A DNA stretch of 64,000 nucleotides from Haloprofundus salilacus (GTDB lineage Archaea > Halobacteriota > Halobacteria > Halobacteriales > Haloferacaceae): NCBI RefSeq assembly GCF_020150815.1, contig NZ_CP083723.1, forward strand, positions 1,054,001 through 1,118,000, written 5' to 3'. The notes beneath the pieces were generated by a model, which saw nothing but the letters and a program-made list of their open reading frames with translations, had not been told where the DNA came from and did not search any database. Shown here piece after piece: positions 28,599 to 36,573 of the stretch (positions within the stretch are counted from its first letter, which is position 1; each line of letters starts with the position of its first letter). The position numbers and the translations under genes are program-made.

Positions 28599-29585
28599 AT
28601 GACTGGGAAGTTCACGCCCGACGATCTCGCAGCCTACGTCTTCTCTCGGGCGGGCGCGCCCAACGACGACCTGCTCGTCGGCCCGGCGTTCGGCGAGGAC
28701 GCCGCCGCCGTGCGAGTCGGCGGCGAGACGCTCGTCGTCAGCACCGACCCCATCTCGCTGGCCGCCGAGCGGATCGGAACGCTCGGCGTCGCCATTGTTT
28801 CGAACGACGTGGCCGCCTGCGGCGGCGTCCCGGAGTGGCTCACCTGCACGATTCTGCTGCCGGACGACGACGCGGCGCTTCTCGACACTATCACCGCGCA
28901 ACTCGACGCCGAAGCGGACCGCCTCGGCATCACCATCGTCGGCGGGCACACCGAGTCCGTCTCGGCGCTCTCGCGCCCGCTCCTGTCGCTCACCTGCGCG
29001 GGCACCGCCGACCGGTACGTCTCGACGAGCGGCGCGCGACCCGGCGACCGAATTCTGCTCACGAAAGCCGCCGGCGTCGAGGGAACGGCCGTCCTCGCGA
29101 GCGACTTTGCCGAGGAGTTCGGCGCACCCGCGGACCTCGTCGCCGACGCGACTGCGTTCTTCGACGACTTGAGCGTCATCCCCGACGCGGCGGCACTCAC
29201 GCCGTTCGCGACGGCGATGCACGACCCGACCGAGGGCGGTGTCGTCGCCGGACTCACGGAGATGGCCGTCGCCGGCGACGCCGTGCTCTCGGTCGACCCG
29301 GACGACGTTCCGGTTCGCGCCGAGACGCGGCGACTCTGCGACGCCGCGGGAGTCGACCCGCTTCGAATTCTCGGATCGGGGGCGCTCGCGGCGACGGTCC
29401 CCGAGGACTGCGTTGACGAGGCGCTCGCTGCGCTCGACGATGCCGGCGTCGATGCGGCCGAAATCGGCATCGTCGAGCGCAGCGAGCGCCTCGCAGAGAC
29501 GGACGCGGAGGCGGCCGGTCTCCGTCTCGGCGACGAGTTCTTCGCGTCGCCACCGGAGGACGAGATGTACGCGCTCTGGGAGTAG
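28599..29585 (+). CDS. AIR-synthase-like (PurM/HypE superfamily) protein
   Basis: 328 residues. N-terminal PurM-like domain with VGPAFGEDAAAVRVGGETLV, the metal/ATP motif DPIS and GVAIVSNDVAACGGVPEWLT; C-terminal domain with GDRILLTKAAGVEGTAVLAS, AMHDPTEGGVVAGLTEMA and RILGSGALAATVP. It resembles the HypE branch, but it lacks the Cys-terminated tail that HypE uses to carry carbamoyl or cyanide groups (it ends EMYALWE). It is therefore probably an archaeal AIR-synthase-like enzyme with another substrate. ATG 28599, not the in-frame 28590, begins MTGKFTPDDL. Divergent from the aminotransferase. Confidence 0.85.
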   Translation: MTGKFTPDDLAAYVFSRAGAPNDDLLVGPAFGEDAAAVRVGGETLVVSTDPISLAAERIGTLGVAIVSNDVAACGGVPEWLTCTILLPDDDAALLDTITAQLDAEADRLGITIVGGHTESVSALSRPLLSLTCAGTADRYVSTSGARPGDRILLTKAAGVEGTAVLASDFAEEFGAPADLVADATAFFDDLSVIPDAAALTPFATAMHDPTEGGVVAGLTEMAVAGDAVLSVDPDDVPVRAETRRLCDAAGVDPLRILGSGALAATVPEDCVDEALAALDDAGVDAAEIGIVERSERLAETDAEAAGLRLGDEFFASPPEDEMYALWE

Positions 29586-29623
29586 CAACCGTCGACCCCG
29601 GAGCCGGTCGACGCCGAGGCGAG

Positions 29624-30388
29624 TCAGAACTCCTCGGGTTCGTCCCACCGCTCGTCGGGATCGACCGGTTCGACGGCGCGGCGGATCTGTTCTTCCGTGT
29701 AGTCGATGTCGTCTAACACCATCGCGAGTCGCTGCCAGCGGGCGCTCAACTCGCTTTCGCCTTCGGGACCGACGCGCGCACCGCGCGTCTTGAAGAACTC
29801 CGTGCCGCGGCCGCGTTTCGAGCCTTCGCCGGTGTGCCCGTCGAAGACCGCGTCGAACTTTCCCCCGACGTCGAGATTGCCGACCACGAAGTCATGCGCC
29901 GGTTCTTCGCCGCGTTCTCGCGCTGCCGCGCGTTCCTCGGCGACTTTCCGGAAATACTCGTCGGCGTTCGACGCCTCCCGCGTCGACGGGGCGCGCGCGG
30001 CCGCCAGCGCGGCGTGAATCGCGCAGAGGCGACCCTTCCACGAGTCCATCGACCACCGGTCAGTCGCCAGTTCCTCGTAGCGCTGAATCGTCAGCGCCAC
30101 CTCGTCGCCCGCGCGGAGGTCCTCGACGACGTAGAGGTTGAGTCGGTCCCAGAGGTTCCATCCGAACCCCGAGCGGGCGAGTTCCCACGCCGCCCACGCG
30201 GCAACCTCCTCGTCGGAGCGTCGGACGGCCTTCTGGAGCAGGCTCGACACGACGTACCGACTGTAGCCGCCGTCGGTCTCGTTTTCGGCCTTCTCCTCGC
30301 CGAAGTCGTTCTCGCCCGTCGCCTCCGGCGGCGTGTCAGCCCGCAGAGTCCCGTCGGACCCGAACGTCGCCTGTCTCTCGTCGGTCAT
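29624..30388 (-). CDS. Stand-alone RarA/MgsA C-terminal-like protein
   Basis: 254 residues with no AAA+ core. The centre, GYSRYVVSSLLQKAVRRSDEEVAAWAAWELARSGFG, then WDRLNLYVVEDLRAGDEVAL, resembles the C-terminal clamp-loader-like domain of RarA/MgsA replication-associated ATPases (pattern YxxxSxLQKxxRxSDxxxAxxxAxxL). It is followed by helical text and an Asp-rich end (DPDERWDEPEEF). In RarA this domain mediates tetramer contacts; here it stands alone, so the role is unknown. ATG 30388 fits. It is divergent from the DNA methyltransferase with about 250 bp between starts, suggesting common control. Confidence 0.65.
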   Translation of the reverse strand: MTDERQATFGSDGTLRADTPPEATGENDFGEEKAENETDGGYSRYVVSSLLQKAVRRSDEEVAAWAAWELARSGFGWNLWDRLNLYVVEDLRAGDEVALTIQRYEELATDRWSMDSWKGRLCAIHAALAAARAPSTREASNADEYFRKVAEERAAARERGEEPAHDFVVGNLDVGGKFDAVFDGHTGEGSKRGRGTEFFKTRGARVGPEGESELSARWQRLAMVLDDIDYTEEQIRRAVEPVDPDERWDEPEEF

Positions 30389-30638
30389 GTTGAACCGACG
30401 GTACGGCGACGTAATCAACGCTCTGCACTCGGACTGCGGGCGTCGCGTCTCCGCCGTTCCTGTTCAGTAGCCCCCACCTGTAACCGCCGCCCGACCGCTA
30501 CGCGCGTGACTATCGTTAAGTCGCTCCCGGCAGACTGTTCACGAGAACTGTGACCTCCGCCTCGTTTGTCGTCCCCGCGTCGCTGACCGACTCATCTGCG
30601 CTGGCCACCGACTCACTCGCGTCGGCGTTGCGTCGGCG

Positions 30639-32942
30639 ATGACCGAGTCGAGTCCGAAACCGACGCTCCTGGCGTCCACCGAGACGCTCTGCGACGCCTA
30701 CCGAGACGCCGCGGCGACGAGGCTCGGTGCTGGCGACCCCTCCATCGTCGACGCAGCGAAGACGTGGGTGGCGTTCGTCCGACACCACCACGGAAACGTC
30801 TTCGAGAGCGACGCCGCTCGCGTTGAGACCGCTGCCGCCGACGCCACTTATCTTGAACCCGCCGACACCGACGCATCTCACGCCGACGACTCTCTCGCTC
30901 CGACGGAGCGGGCCGTCTTTCTCGACGTCCTCGCCGCGGATTTCGCGGTCTCGCGCCTGAGACGGGCAGTCGAATCGGCGTTCGACGTCGATTGCTCGTC
31001 GCCCGATGCGCCGGACTGCGTCGACGTGGACGCCGACTTCGACCGGACGTTCGACGCGGTCCACCGGCGGATTCGCGGCGATTTCGGCGACGAGAACGCG
31101 GTACGACTCGCCCGGTTGGAATCGACGGACGCCGACGCGCTCATCTCGCTGGACGCCGCCGTCGTCGGCGAGCTGTACGAGCGGGTCGTCCCCCGCCGCG
31201 CTCGCCTCTCCCTCGGCGAGTATTACACGCCGCGCGGTCTCGCCGAACTCGCGCTTCCGGCCGACTGCGCCGACGAGACAGTGTTGGACCCGGCGTGCGG
31301 CGCCGGTATCTTCCTCGTCGCGGCCACCGACCGAAAGCGCGCGGCGCTCTCGGGTCTCGCGCCGCAGCGGGCGCTCGACCGAATCACCTCGACCGTCGTC
31401 GGCGTCGATCTCAACCCCGTCGCCGTCCGTTGCGCCCGACTCGCGTACCTCCTCGCGTTGGCGCCGCTACTGGCCGCCGCCGACTCGCCGACGGTCGAAC
31501 TCCCCGTCCATCTGGGCGACTCGCTCGGCCTCCAGGAGGAGTCGACGGCGACGCCCGATTCCGTCACGACACGACCACCGACGACCGACCTCCGCGCCGA
31601 CGTGCTCGTCGGTAACCCTCCGTGGCTGACGTGGGAACGCCTCGGCGAGCGCGCGCGTTCGCGGTGGTGCTCGCGCCACATCGACCGGCTGAACCTCCTC
31701 CCGCGACGGGGGGCCGAGCGGTTACTCGGCCACGCTAACGACGACCTGTCGGTCCCGTTCGTCTGGGTCTGTGTCGAGCGCTACCTCCGGCAGGGCGGCC
31801 GGGCGGCGTTCGTCCTCAAGCGCGACCTGCGAAGCGGTCCGGCGGGGCGGCTGCTCCGCGAACTCCGGGTCGGCGACCGACCGCTCTCGCTCCGCGGCGT
31901 CGAGGATTTCGGCGACCTCGCGCCGTTCGGCGACCAGGTCCGCGCGGCCGCGGCGCTGTACGAGTTCGTCGCCGACGCCGACACCGAGTTTCCGGTGGGT
32001 CTGCGGACGTGGCGCGCGCGCGTTGGCGCGCAATCTCCGGAGTTCGACAGCGGCGACGCGATGCGCCGAACGCTCGACGCCGAGACGACGGGACTCGTCC
32101 CCGTCGACCCTGACGACACCGCGGGGCCGTGGGTCCGCGTCGACGCCGAACGCACGGCGCTCGGTCCGTGCGCACACGACATCCGACACGGTCTCAAAGA
32201 CGACGCGAAGGACGTGTTCACCGTCGACGATGAGACGCTCTCGGCGCTGGAACCCGACCACGTCTACCCGTATCTCCGGTCGAAACACGTCGTGAAGTTC
32301 GGGCTGTTCGGCTACGACCGCCACCTCGTCCCGCAGCGGCGCACGAACGAGGAAAACGAGCCCGAACTCGCCCGAAACGCGCCGCGGACGTACGAGTATC
32401 TCGACGCCCACCGCGAGGCGCTCGACGCGCGGGCGTCGACGTGGTTCGACGGCGGGCCGTTCTACAACCTGTTCGGTCTCGGGACGTACACGTGGGCCGA
32501 CTACAAGGTAGTCTGGTGTCGCCTCGGCTTCAAACCCCACTTCGTGGTCGTCTCGACCGTCGACGACCCCGAACTGGGCGAGAAAACGGTCGTCCCCGGC
32601 GACCACTGTATGTTCGTCGCCATCGACGACCGACGGGAGGCGCACCTGCTCTGCGGGTTGCTCAACTCCGCGCCGTATCAGCGCTGTTTGCGCGAACTCG
32701 GCGGCGAGGGGAAGTCGAGCCTCTCGAAGAGCACCGTCTCGAAGCTCTACCTCCCCGAATGGCGAGACGACCCCCTGTTTCGGCGCATCGCCGACTGTTC
32801 CGAGCGCGCGCACGGCATCGTCCCCGACCACGTCGACGTGAGTAAACGCGCGTACAACCGGACGACGATACCCGAACTGGAGACCGTAACTGGCGAACTC
32901 GACCGCACCGTCGAGCGGTTGCTCGCCGAGCGCGATGAGTAA
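30639..32942 (+). CDS. Orphan N6-adenine DNA methyltransferase (type IIG/Eco57I-like)
   Basis: 767 residues. SAM motif I VLDPACGAGIFLVAA (about 212), preceded by LGEYYTPRGLAELA; catalytic motif IV VLVGNPPWLTW (about 325, NPPW); then RGGRAAFVLKRDL. The C-terminal half (about 520-700) with YPYLRSKHVVKFGLFGYDRH and GPFYNLFGLGTYTW, HCMFVAIDD, LLCGLLNSAPYQ looks like a TaqI-type target-recognition domain. No nuclease motif (PD-ExK) was noticed in the first 190 residues and no restriction partner is adjacent, so it is probably a solitary methyltransferase. Lengthy frames on the other strand are shadows. ATG 30639 has no competing start. Confidence 0.85.
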   Translation: MTESSPKPTLLASTETLCDAYRDAAATRLGAGDPSIVDAAKTWVAFVRHHHGNVFESDAARVETAAADATYLEPADTDASHADDSLAPTERAVFLDVLAADFAVSRLRRAVESAFDVDCSSPDAPDCVDVDADFDRTFDAVHRRIRGDFGDENAVRLARLESTDADALISLDAAVVGELYERVVPRRARLSLGEYYTPRGLAELALPADCADETVLDPACGAGIFLVAATDRKRAALSGLAPQRALDRITSTVVGVDLNPVAVRCARLAYLLALAPLLAAADSPTVELPVHLGDSLGLQEESTATPDSVTTRPPTTDLRADVLVGNPPWLTWERLGERARSRWCSRHIDRLNLLPRRGAERLLGHANDDLSVPFVWVCVERYLRQGGRAAFVLKRDLRSGPAGRLLRELRVGDRPLSLRGVEDFGDLAPFGDQVRAAAALYEFVADADTEFPVGLRTWRARVGAQSPEFDSGDAMRRTLDAETTGLVPVDPDDTAGPWVRVDAERTALGPCAHDIRHGLKDDAKDVFTVDDETLSALEPDHVYPYLRSKHVVKFGLFGYDRHLVPQRRTNEENEPELARNAPRTYEYLDAHREALDARASTWFDGGPFYNLFGLGTYTWADYKVVWCRLGFKPHFVVVSTVDDPELGEKTVVPGDHCMFVAIDDRREAHLLCGLLNSAPYQRCLRELGGEGKSSLSKSTVSKLYLPEWRDDPLFRRIADCSERAHGIVPDHVDVSKRAYNRTTIPELETVTGELDRTVERLLAERDE

Positions 32943-32976
32943 TTCTTAAGTTCGACAGTCGACCTACCTTCAGATA

Positions 32977-33050
32977 CCGCTCTTAGCTCAGCCTGGCAGA
33001 GCAGCCGACTGTAGATCGGCTTGTCCCCCGTTCAAATCGGGGAGAGCGGA
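32977..33050 (+). tRNA. tRNA-Tyr (GTA)
   Basis: 74 nt, no intron. Acceptor CCGCTCT/AGAGCGG with discriminator A; D arm AGCTCAGCCTGGCAGAGC; anticodon stem GCCGA/TCGGC with loop CTGTAGA (anticodon GTA); T arm CCCCGTTCAAATCGGGG. A TATA-like ttcttaag lies about 30 bp upstream. The 3' 22 nt plus 3 following bases recur at 33150-33174. Confidence 0.95.
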
Positions 33051-33053
33051 CTT
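33029..33053 (+). repeat. att-like direct repeat, copy at tRNA-Tyr 3' end
   Basis: 25-bp direct repeat made of the T-arm/acceptor 3' part of tRNA-Tyr plus ctt. Perfectly matched by 33150-33174. This is the usual place for integrase attachment sites. Confidence 0.85.
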
Positions 33054-33381
33054 TTTCTGCGAACAACGTGAGAGTGAAAAGTCTACTTCGACACGATTTG
33101 AGCAGGGAGTGGGAGGTGAGCGAGCCGAGCAAGCGAACGGGAACGACCGCGTTCAAATCGGGGAGAGCGGACTTCGGATTTCTCGTGTCGCTACCCCGCG
33201 AGCGGAGCGAACCGACTACTACGACTTCTCCTCTATAAACTGAACGTACAAAATCTATCTACAATGTTCAGAACTGGAAAATTGCCAAGAAAATGTTAAT
33301 ACACTTCCATATGATATTCTTCTCATTCTGGCTCTCCTTACAATTATATTGACTATCTGAGAATCGACACGTTGCAACGAT
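33051..33381. other. Gene-free stretch after tRNA-Tyr, AT-rich in its second half
   Basis: Contains the displaced 25-bp repeat. From about 33233 to 33381 base composition becomes strikingly AT-rich compared with the window. No ORF of interest was found; it probably holds the promoter of the Tat-exported protein at 33382. Confidence 0.7.
33150..33174 (+). repeat. att-like direct repeat, displaced copy
   Basis: Exact 25-bp copy of 33029-33053, 96 bp downstream. It cannot be a tRNA by itself; it looks like the attR-type remnant of an integration event. Confidence 0.85.
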
Positions 33382-34707
33382 ATGAAATTCGATTCCTCCC
33401 GCCGAAAGGTCCTCGCACTCGGCGCTGGCGCGGCGCTCGCAACTACGGGACTCGGTTCGGCCGCGGATCTCGAAGGCGAACAGAGCATCGAACACCACCC
33501 AACAGTGGACGCTGAAGTCGTCGACTTCTTCACCGACGGGTTGGAACTCAACGTCACGATCAGCGTCACTGACCCGGACAACGCCGTCGACAGAATCGGG
33601 TTCATCGTCGAAGACTACAACGACGAAACGGTCGACATCGCCGCGTACTGGTTCAACGACGCGTCCGGCGAGGCGACGGTTTCGAAGGTAGTTCCGCTGA
33701 ACCGAGCGCCGTACTCCTGCTACGCGTTCGTGAAAGCCGGTTCGGAGTACTACACCATCGACTCAGTAGGCCTCTCACCGGAGACGGAAGCGCCGGCACC
33801 ACAACTGCTCGACGTTTCGGTTTCGGGAACGACGGCGACTATCGAGTACGAGGTGGACCCGCAAGAACCGCTGATTTTCGGCGCGCGAGCGTCGGTCGAC
33901 GGTCCCACTTCGGGGACGCCTCGGTACGTCACCGAACGGGACGACCCGTATCAGGAGCCGTCGTTCTTCCGAACCGTCGTCACGGGACTCGACCCGAACA
34001 CCGAGTACACTGCCACCGCCACGACGATGCTCGACTTCTGGGGCGACCAGGAGGACGCCGACACCGCCGAGAGCGAGTCGACGACGTTCAGAACCGGCGA
34101 CGTGATCGAACCCGAACCGGCGACGGAACGCCGCCTCGTCGTCGGCGGTGGCGACGAAGTCGCCTACTACCGCGTCACCGTCACCGGATCGCTCGAACGG
34201 ACGACCGAGACCGGCGACGCGCCGTTCGACAGCGCCACCGTCGACGACGAGGACTTCGTTTCCGGTCACTCCGCCTGCGGCGGCGTCGCCGGCGGTGCGG
34301 ACGCGTACGTTTTCACCGGCGAGTTGACGAACGTCGGCGTCGACGGCGGCGCGACGGTGTACCTCGACGGCGAGGAGATACATCCCGGCGACTACACCGA
34401 CGAACTGCCCCACCATCTCGCTATCACCGGCGGGTCTGAGCGCACCGATTACGCGTTCAGAACCGCCGGCGACGTCATCAAGACGACCGAAGTCGACGGA
34501 ACCGGGTTGGACCTCAACCCGACGTACGACGACGAGGACACCGTCTCCGACGGCGAGGCCTCAGGTGCAACCGCCGGCGGAACCGACGCCTACCGACTGG
34601 ACGGCGGCGGTTCCAGCGGGGACCCTGTCACGTTCACGAAGTTCGACGGCGACGCGACGGTCTATCTCGACGGCGAGGAGATAGACCCCGACGACTACTC
34701 CGACTAA
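33382..34707 (+). CDS. Tat-exported repeat protein, halophilic surface/secreted
   Basis: 441 residues. A twin-arginine signal (SRRKVLALGAGAALATTGLG, residues 6-25) directs export of the folded protein. Residues about 35-245 form beta-rich, fibronectin-III-like modules (TITID-like GLDPNTEYTATATTML). The C-terminal 200 residues are two degenerate repeats of about 95 residues, each ending in the near-identical block ATVYLDGEEI(H/D)P(G/D)DY, with a Gly-rich GGVAGGADAY / ATAGGTDAYRL core. No catalytic motif was seen. It follows the tRNA-linked AT-rich stretch, so acquisition with a mobile element is possible. The final codons (DYSD) end on the repeat. Confidence 0.75.
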   Translation: MKFDSSRRKVLALGAGAALATTGLGSAADLEGEQSIEHHPTVDAEVVDFFTDGLELNVTISVTDPDNAVDRIGFIVEDYNDETVDIAAYWFNDASGEATVSKVVPLNRAPYSCYAFVKAGSEYYTIDSVGLSPETEAPAPQLLDVSVSGTTATIEYEVDPQEPLIFGARASVDGPTSGTPRYVTERDDPYQEPSFFRTVVTGLDPNTEYTATATTMLDFWGDQEDADTAESESTTFRTGDVIEPEPATERRLVVGGGDEVAYYRVTVTGSLERTTETGDAPFDSATVDDEDFVSGHSACGGVAGGADAYVFTGELTNVGVDGGATVYLDGEEIHPGDYTDELPHHLAITGGSERTDYAFRTAGDVIKTTEVDGTGLDLNPTYDDEDTVSDGEASGATAGGTDAYRLDGGGSSGDPVTFTKFDGDATVYLDGEEIDPDDYSD

Positions 34708-34820
34708 CTCGGCTTCTCCGGGTCGTGGTCGTTCAACACTCGCTACGAACCGAACGCCGGTATCGATCCGGTCGCCGACGAACCGCCGTCGTTTACTCAG
34801 TGGGCCGACGACTACTGTCG

Positions 34821-35228
34821 ATGCCAGAGTTCGCCTACGAAATCGACATCGAAGTGCGCTTTCGGGACCTCGACCCTCTCGGCCACGTCAACCACGCCGT
34901 CTACGCCAGTTACTGCGAACAGGCGCGCATCCGGTACCTTCGCGAGGTACTCGGTCTTACCGTCGACGACCTCCCGATGGTCGTCGCCAACCTCGAACTC
35001 GATTACCGAAAACCGATCATGTTCGACGACGACGACCTCACCGTCGCCGTCTCCGTGACGAATCTGGGCGAGTCGAGTTTCAAGATGTCGTACGAACTCC
35101 GAACCGACGAGGTGGCCGCCACCGCCGAGACGACGCAAGTCGTCATCGACTCGGAAAGCAAGCGCCCGACCGCGGTTCCGACGGCGTGGCGGGAGCAACT
35201 CCTTGACCACGAACCCGCGCTCGACTGA
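34821..35228 (+). CDS. Hotdog-fold acyl-CoA thioesterase (YbgC/FadM type)
   Basis: 135 residues. FRDLDPLGHVNHAVYASYCE is the hotdog thioesterase signature (Asp plus HVN), followed by RYLREVLGLT, LELDYRKPIMFDDDDLTVAV and FKMSYELRT. These enzymes hydrolyse acyl-CoA thioesters; the acyl chain is unknown. The in-frame ATG 96 nt upstream is ignored because MPEFAYEIDIEVRFRDLDP is the family start. Preceded by 113 bp after the Tat-exported gene; no operon partner. Confidence 0.9.
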   Translation: MPEFAYEIDIEVRFRDLDPLGHVNHAVYASYCEQARIRYLREVLGLTVDDLPMVVANLELDYRKPIMFDDDDLTVAVSVTNLGESSFKMSYELRTDEVAATAETTQVVIDSESKRPTAVPTAWREQLLDHEPALD

Positions 35229-35276
35229 GCGTTTCGCCCGGGCCCTCCGAGATTCGCGGCCGAGCTGACGCCACGC

Positions 35277-35284
35277 ATTTATAC
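35277..35284 (+). promoter_or_regulatory. TATA box of the queDEC operon
   Basis: atttatac ends 22 nt before the queD ATG at 35306, implying a leaderless transcript. Confidence 0.6.
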
Positions 35285-35305
35285 AGGAAGCGATATTCTC
35301 TGGAT

Positions 35306-35767
35306 ATGACTCGGAGCGTACTCGAAGACGACTCGGAGACCCTCACCTCGTGGGCGGGCGAGCGAGTCCTCCACGTCGGCCGCGACCGACCCATCCGTAT
35401 CAGCGCGGGTCACCGCCTGCTGCACCACGATGGGAAATGTAGCCGCCCGCACGGCCACAACTACGAGATTTCGGTCCGCCTCGTCGGCGAACTCACCGAG
35501 GAGGGGTGGGTCGTCGACAAGGGCGAGGTGACCGGAGTCATCGACGAGTGGGACCACATGTTCCTGCTCGAAGACGGCGACCCGCTAGTCGAGGCGTTCG
35601 CCGCCGCCGGAGACGCTGATGCGACGGTCGTTCTCGACGCGCCGCCGACCGCCGAGGTGATGAGCGTCCTCTTGGAGGAGAAACTGCGCGAGGCGCTCTC
35701 CGACACCGTGCGCGACATCGCCGTCGAGGTGAGCGAGACGAGCGAACTTTGCGGCGGCCGATTGTAA
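35306..35767 (+). CDS. queD: 6-carboxytetrahydropterin synthase QueD
   Basis: 153 residues, PTPS/QueD fold. The zinc site has an early His in FRIS-like RISAGHRLLHH and the classic CSRPHGHNYEISV; WDHMFLLEDGDPL and the Glu of VEVSETS complete the site. It converts dihydroneopterin triphosphate to 6-carboxy-5,6,7,8-tetrahydropterin, the first committed step toward 7-deazaguanines (archaeosine in archaea). First gene of queD-queE-queC; queE starts 2 nt after its stop. Confidence 0.93.
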   Translation: MTRSVLEDDSETLTSWAGERVLHVGRDRPIRISAGHRLLHHDGKCSRPHGHNYEISVRLVGELTEEGWVVDKGEVTGVIDEWDHMFLLEDGDPLVEAFAAAGDADATVVLDAPPTAEVMSVLLEEKLREALSDTVRDIAVEVSETSELCGGRL

Positions 35768-35769
35768 CC

Positions 35770-36561
35770 ATGCCCGTCACCTCGCGCGTCGACGACCGCG
35801 AACACGCCGGCGATGCGGCGGACGCCGACCTCCCTGACGGCGACGCGCTCCCTATCAACGAGTTGTTTCTCTCGCTGCAGGGCGAGGGGAAACTCGCGGG
35901 CGTGCCGAGCGTCTTCGTCCGGACCAGCGGCTGTAACCTCCGCTGCTGGTTCTGCGACTCCTATCACACCTCGTGGGAGCCGACCCACGCGTGGATGTCG
36001 CTGGACGAAATTCTGGCCAAGATCGAGTCGTTCGACGCTGACCACGTCGTTTTGACCGGCGGCGAACCCTTGATTCACGACGCGTCGGCGACGCTCCTGC
36101 ACGAACTCGCCGACCGGGGGTATCACACCACCGTCGAGACCAACGGAACGATAGTCCCGGACGCGCCGGCCGATCTGGCGAGCATCAGCCCGAAACTGGA
36201 GAGCAGCACGCCGACGCCCGAGGGAGACCCGATGGCCGAGGGCGAGTGGGCCGACCGTCACGAGGAGCGCCGCATCGACCTCGACGCGCTCGCGACGCTC
36301 GTCGACCGCTTCGACTTCCAGTTGAAGTTCGTCGTCACCGGTCGCGACGACATGACCGAAATCGAGGCGCTCGTCGCCGATCTACGCGAGGCGACGAACG
36401 TGCCCGTCTCCGACGACGACGTGCTGCTGATGCCCGAAGGACAGACCCGCGATCAACTCGACGGCACGCGCGCCCTGGTCGCCGACCTCGCCGTCGAGTA
36501 CGGCTACCGCTACACCCCGCGCATCCACGTCGACCTGTGGAACGACGCACCCGAGAAATAA
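35770..36561 (+). CDS. queE: 7-carboxy-7-deazaguanine synthase QueE (radical SAM)
   Basis: 263 residues. Radical SAM cluster with the QueE-type spacing: SGCNLRCWFCDSYHTSW (about 51-67, CxxxCxxC). LQGEGKLAGVP binds the substrate face, and VLTGGEPLIHD is the SAM-contact GGEP strand. It rearranges 6-carboxytetrahydropterin to 7-carboxy-7-deazaguanine. The start at 35770 follows the queD stop immediately; the ATG at 35749 would overlap queD by 19 nt and is less likely. Confidence 0.93.
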   Translation: MPVTSRVDDREHAGDAADADLPDGDALPINELFLSLQGEGKLAGVPSVFVRTSGCNLRCWFCDSYHTSWEPTHAWMSLDEILAKIESFDADHVVLTGGEPLIHDASATLLHELADRGYHTTVETNGTIVPDAPADLASISPKLESSTPTPEGDPMAEGEWADRHEERRIDLDALATLVDRFDFQLKFVVTGRDDMTEIEALVADLREATNVPVSDDDVLLMPEGQTRDQLDGTRALVADLAVEYGYRYTPRIHVDLWNDAPEK

Positions 36562-36573
36562 CCGACACTACCG

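Noticed and set aside
31722-32831. 369-codon frame antisense to the DNA methyltransferase
   Set aside because: Shadow of the methyltransferase; val/arg-rich translation without motifs.
33051-33381. An integrated element at tRNA-Tyr
   Set aside because: Only 96 bp separate the two att-like copies and no integrase gene is present, so only a remnant is claimed.
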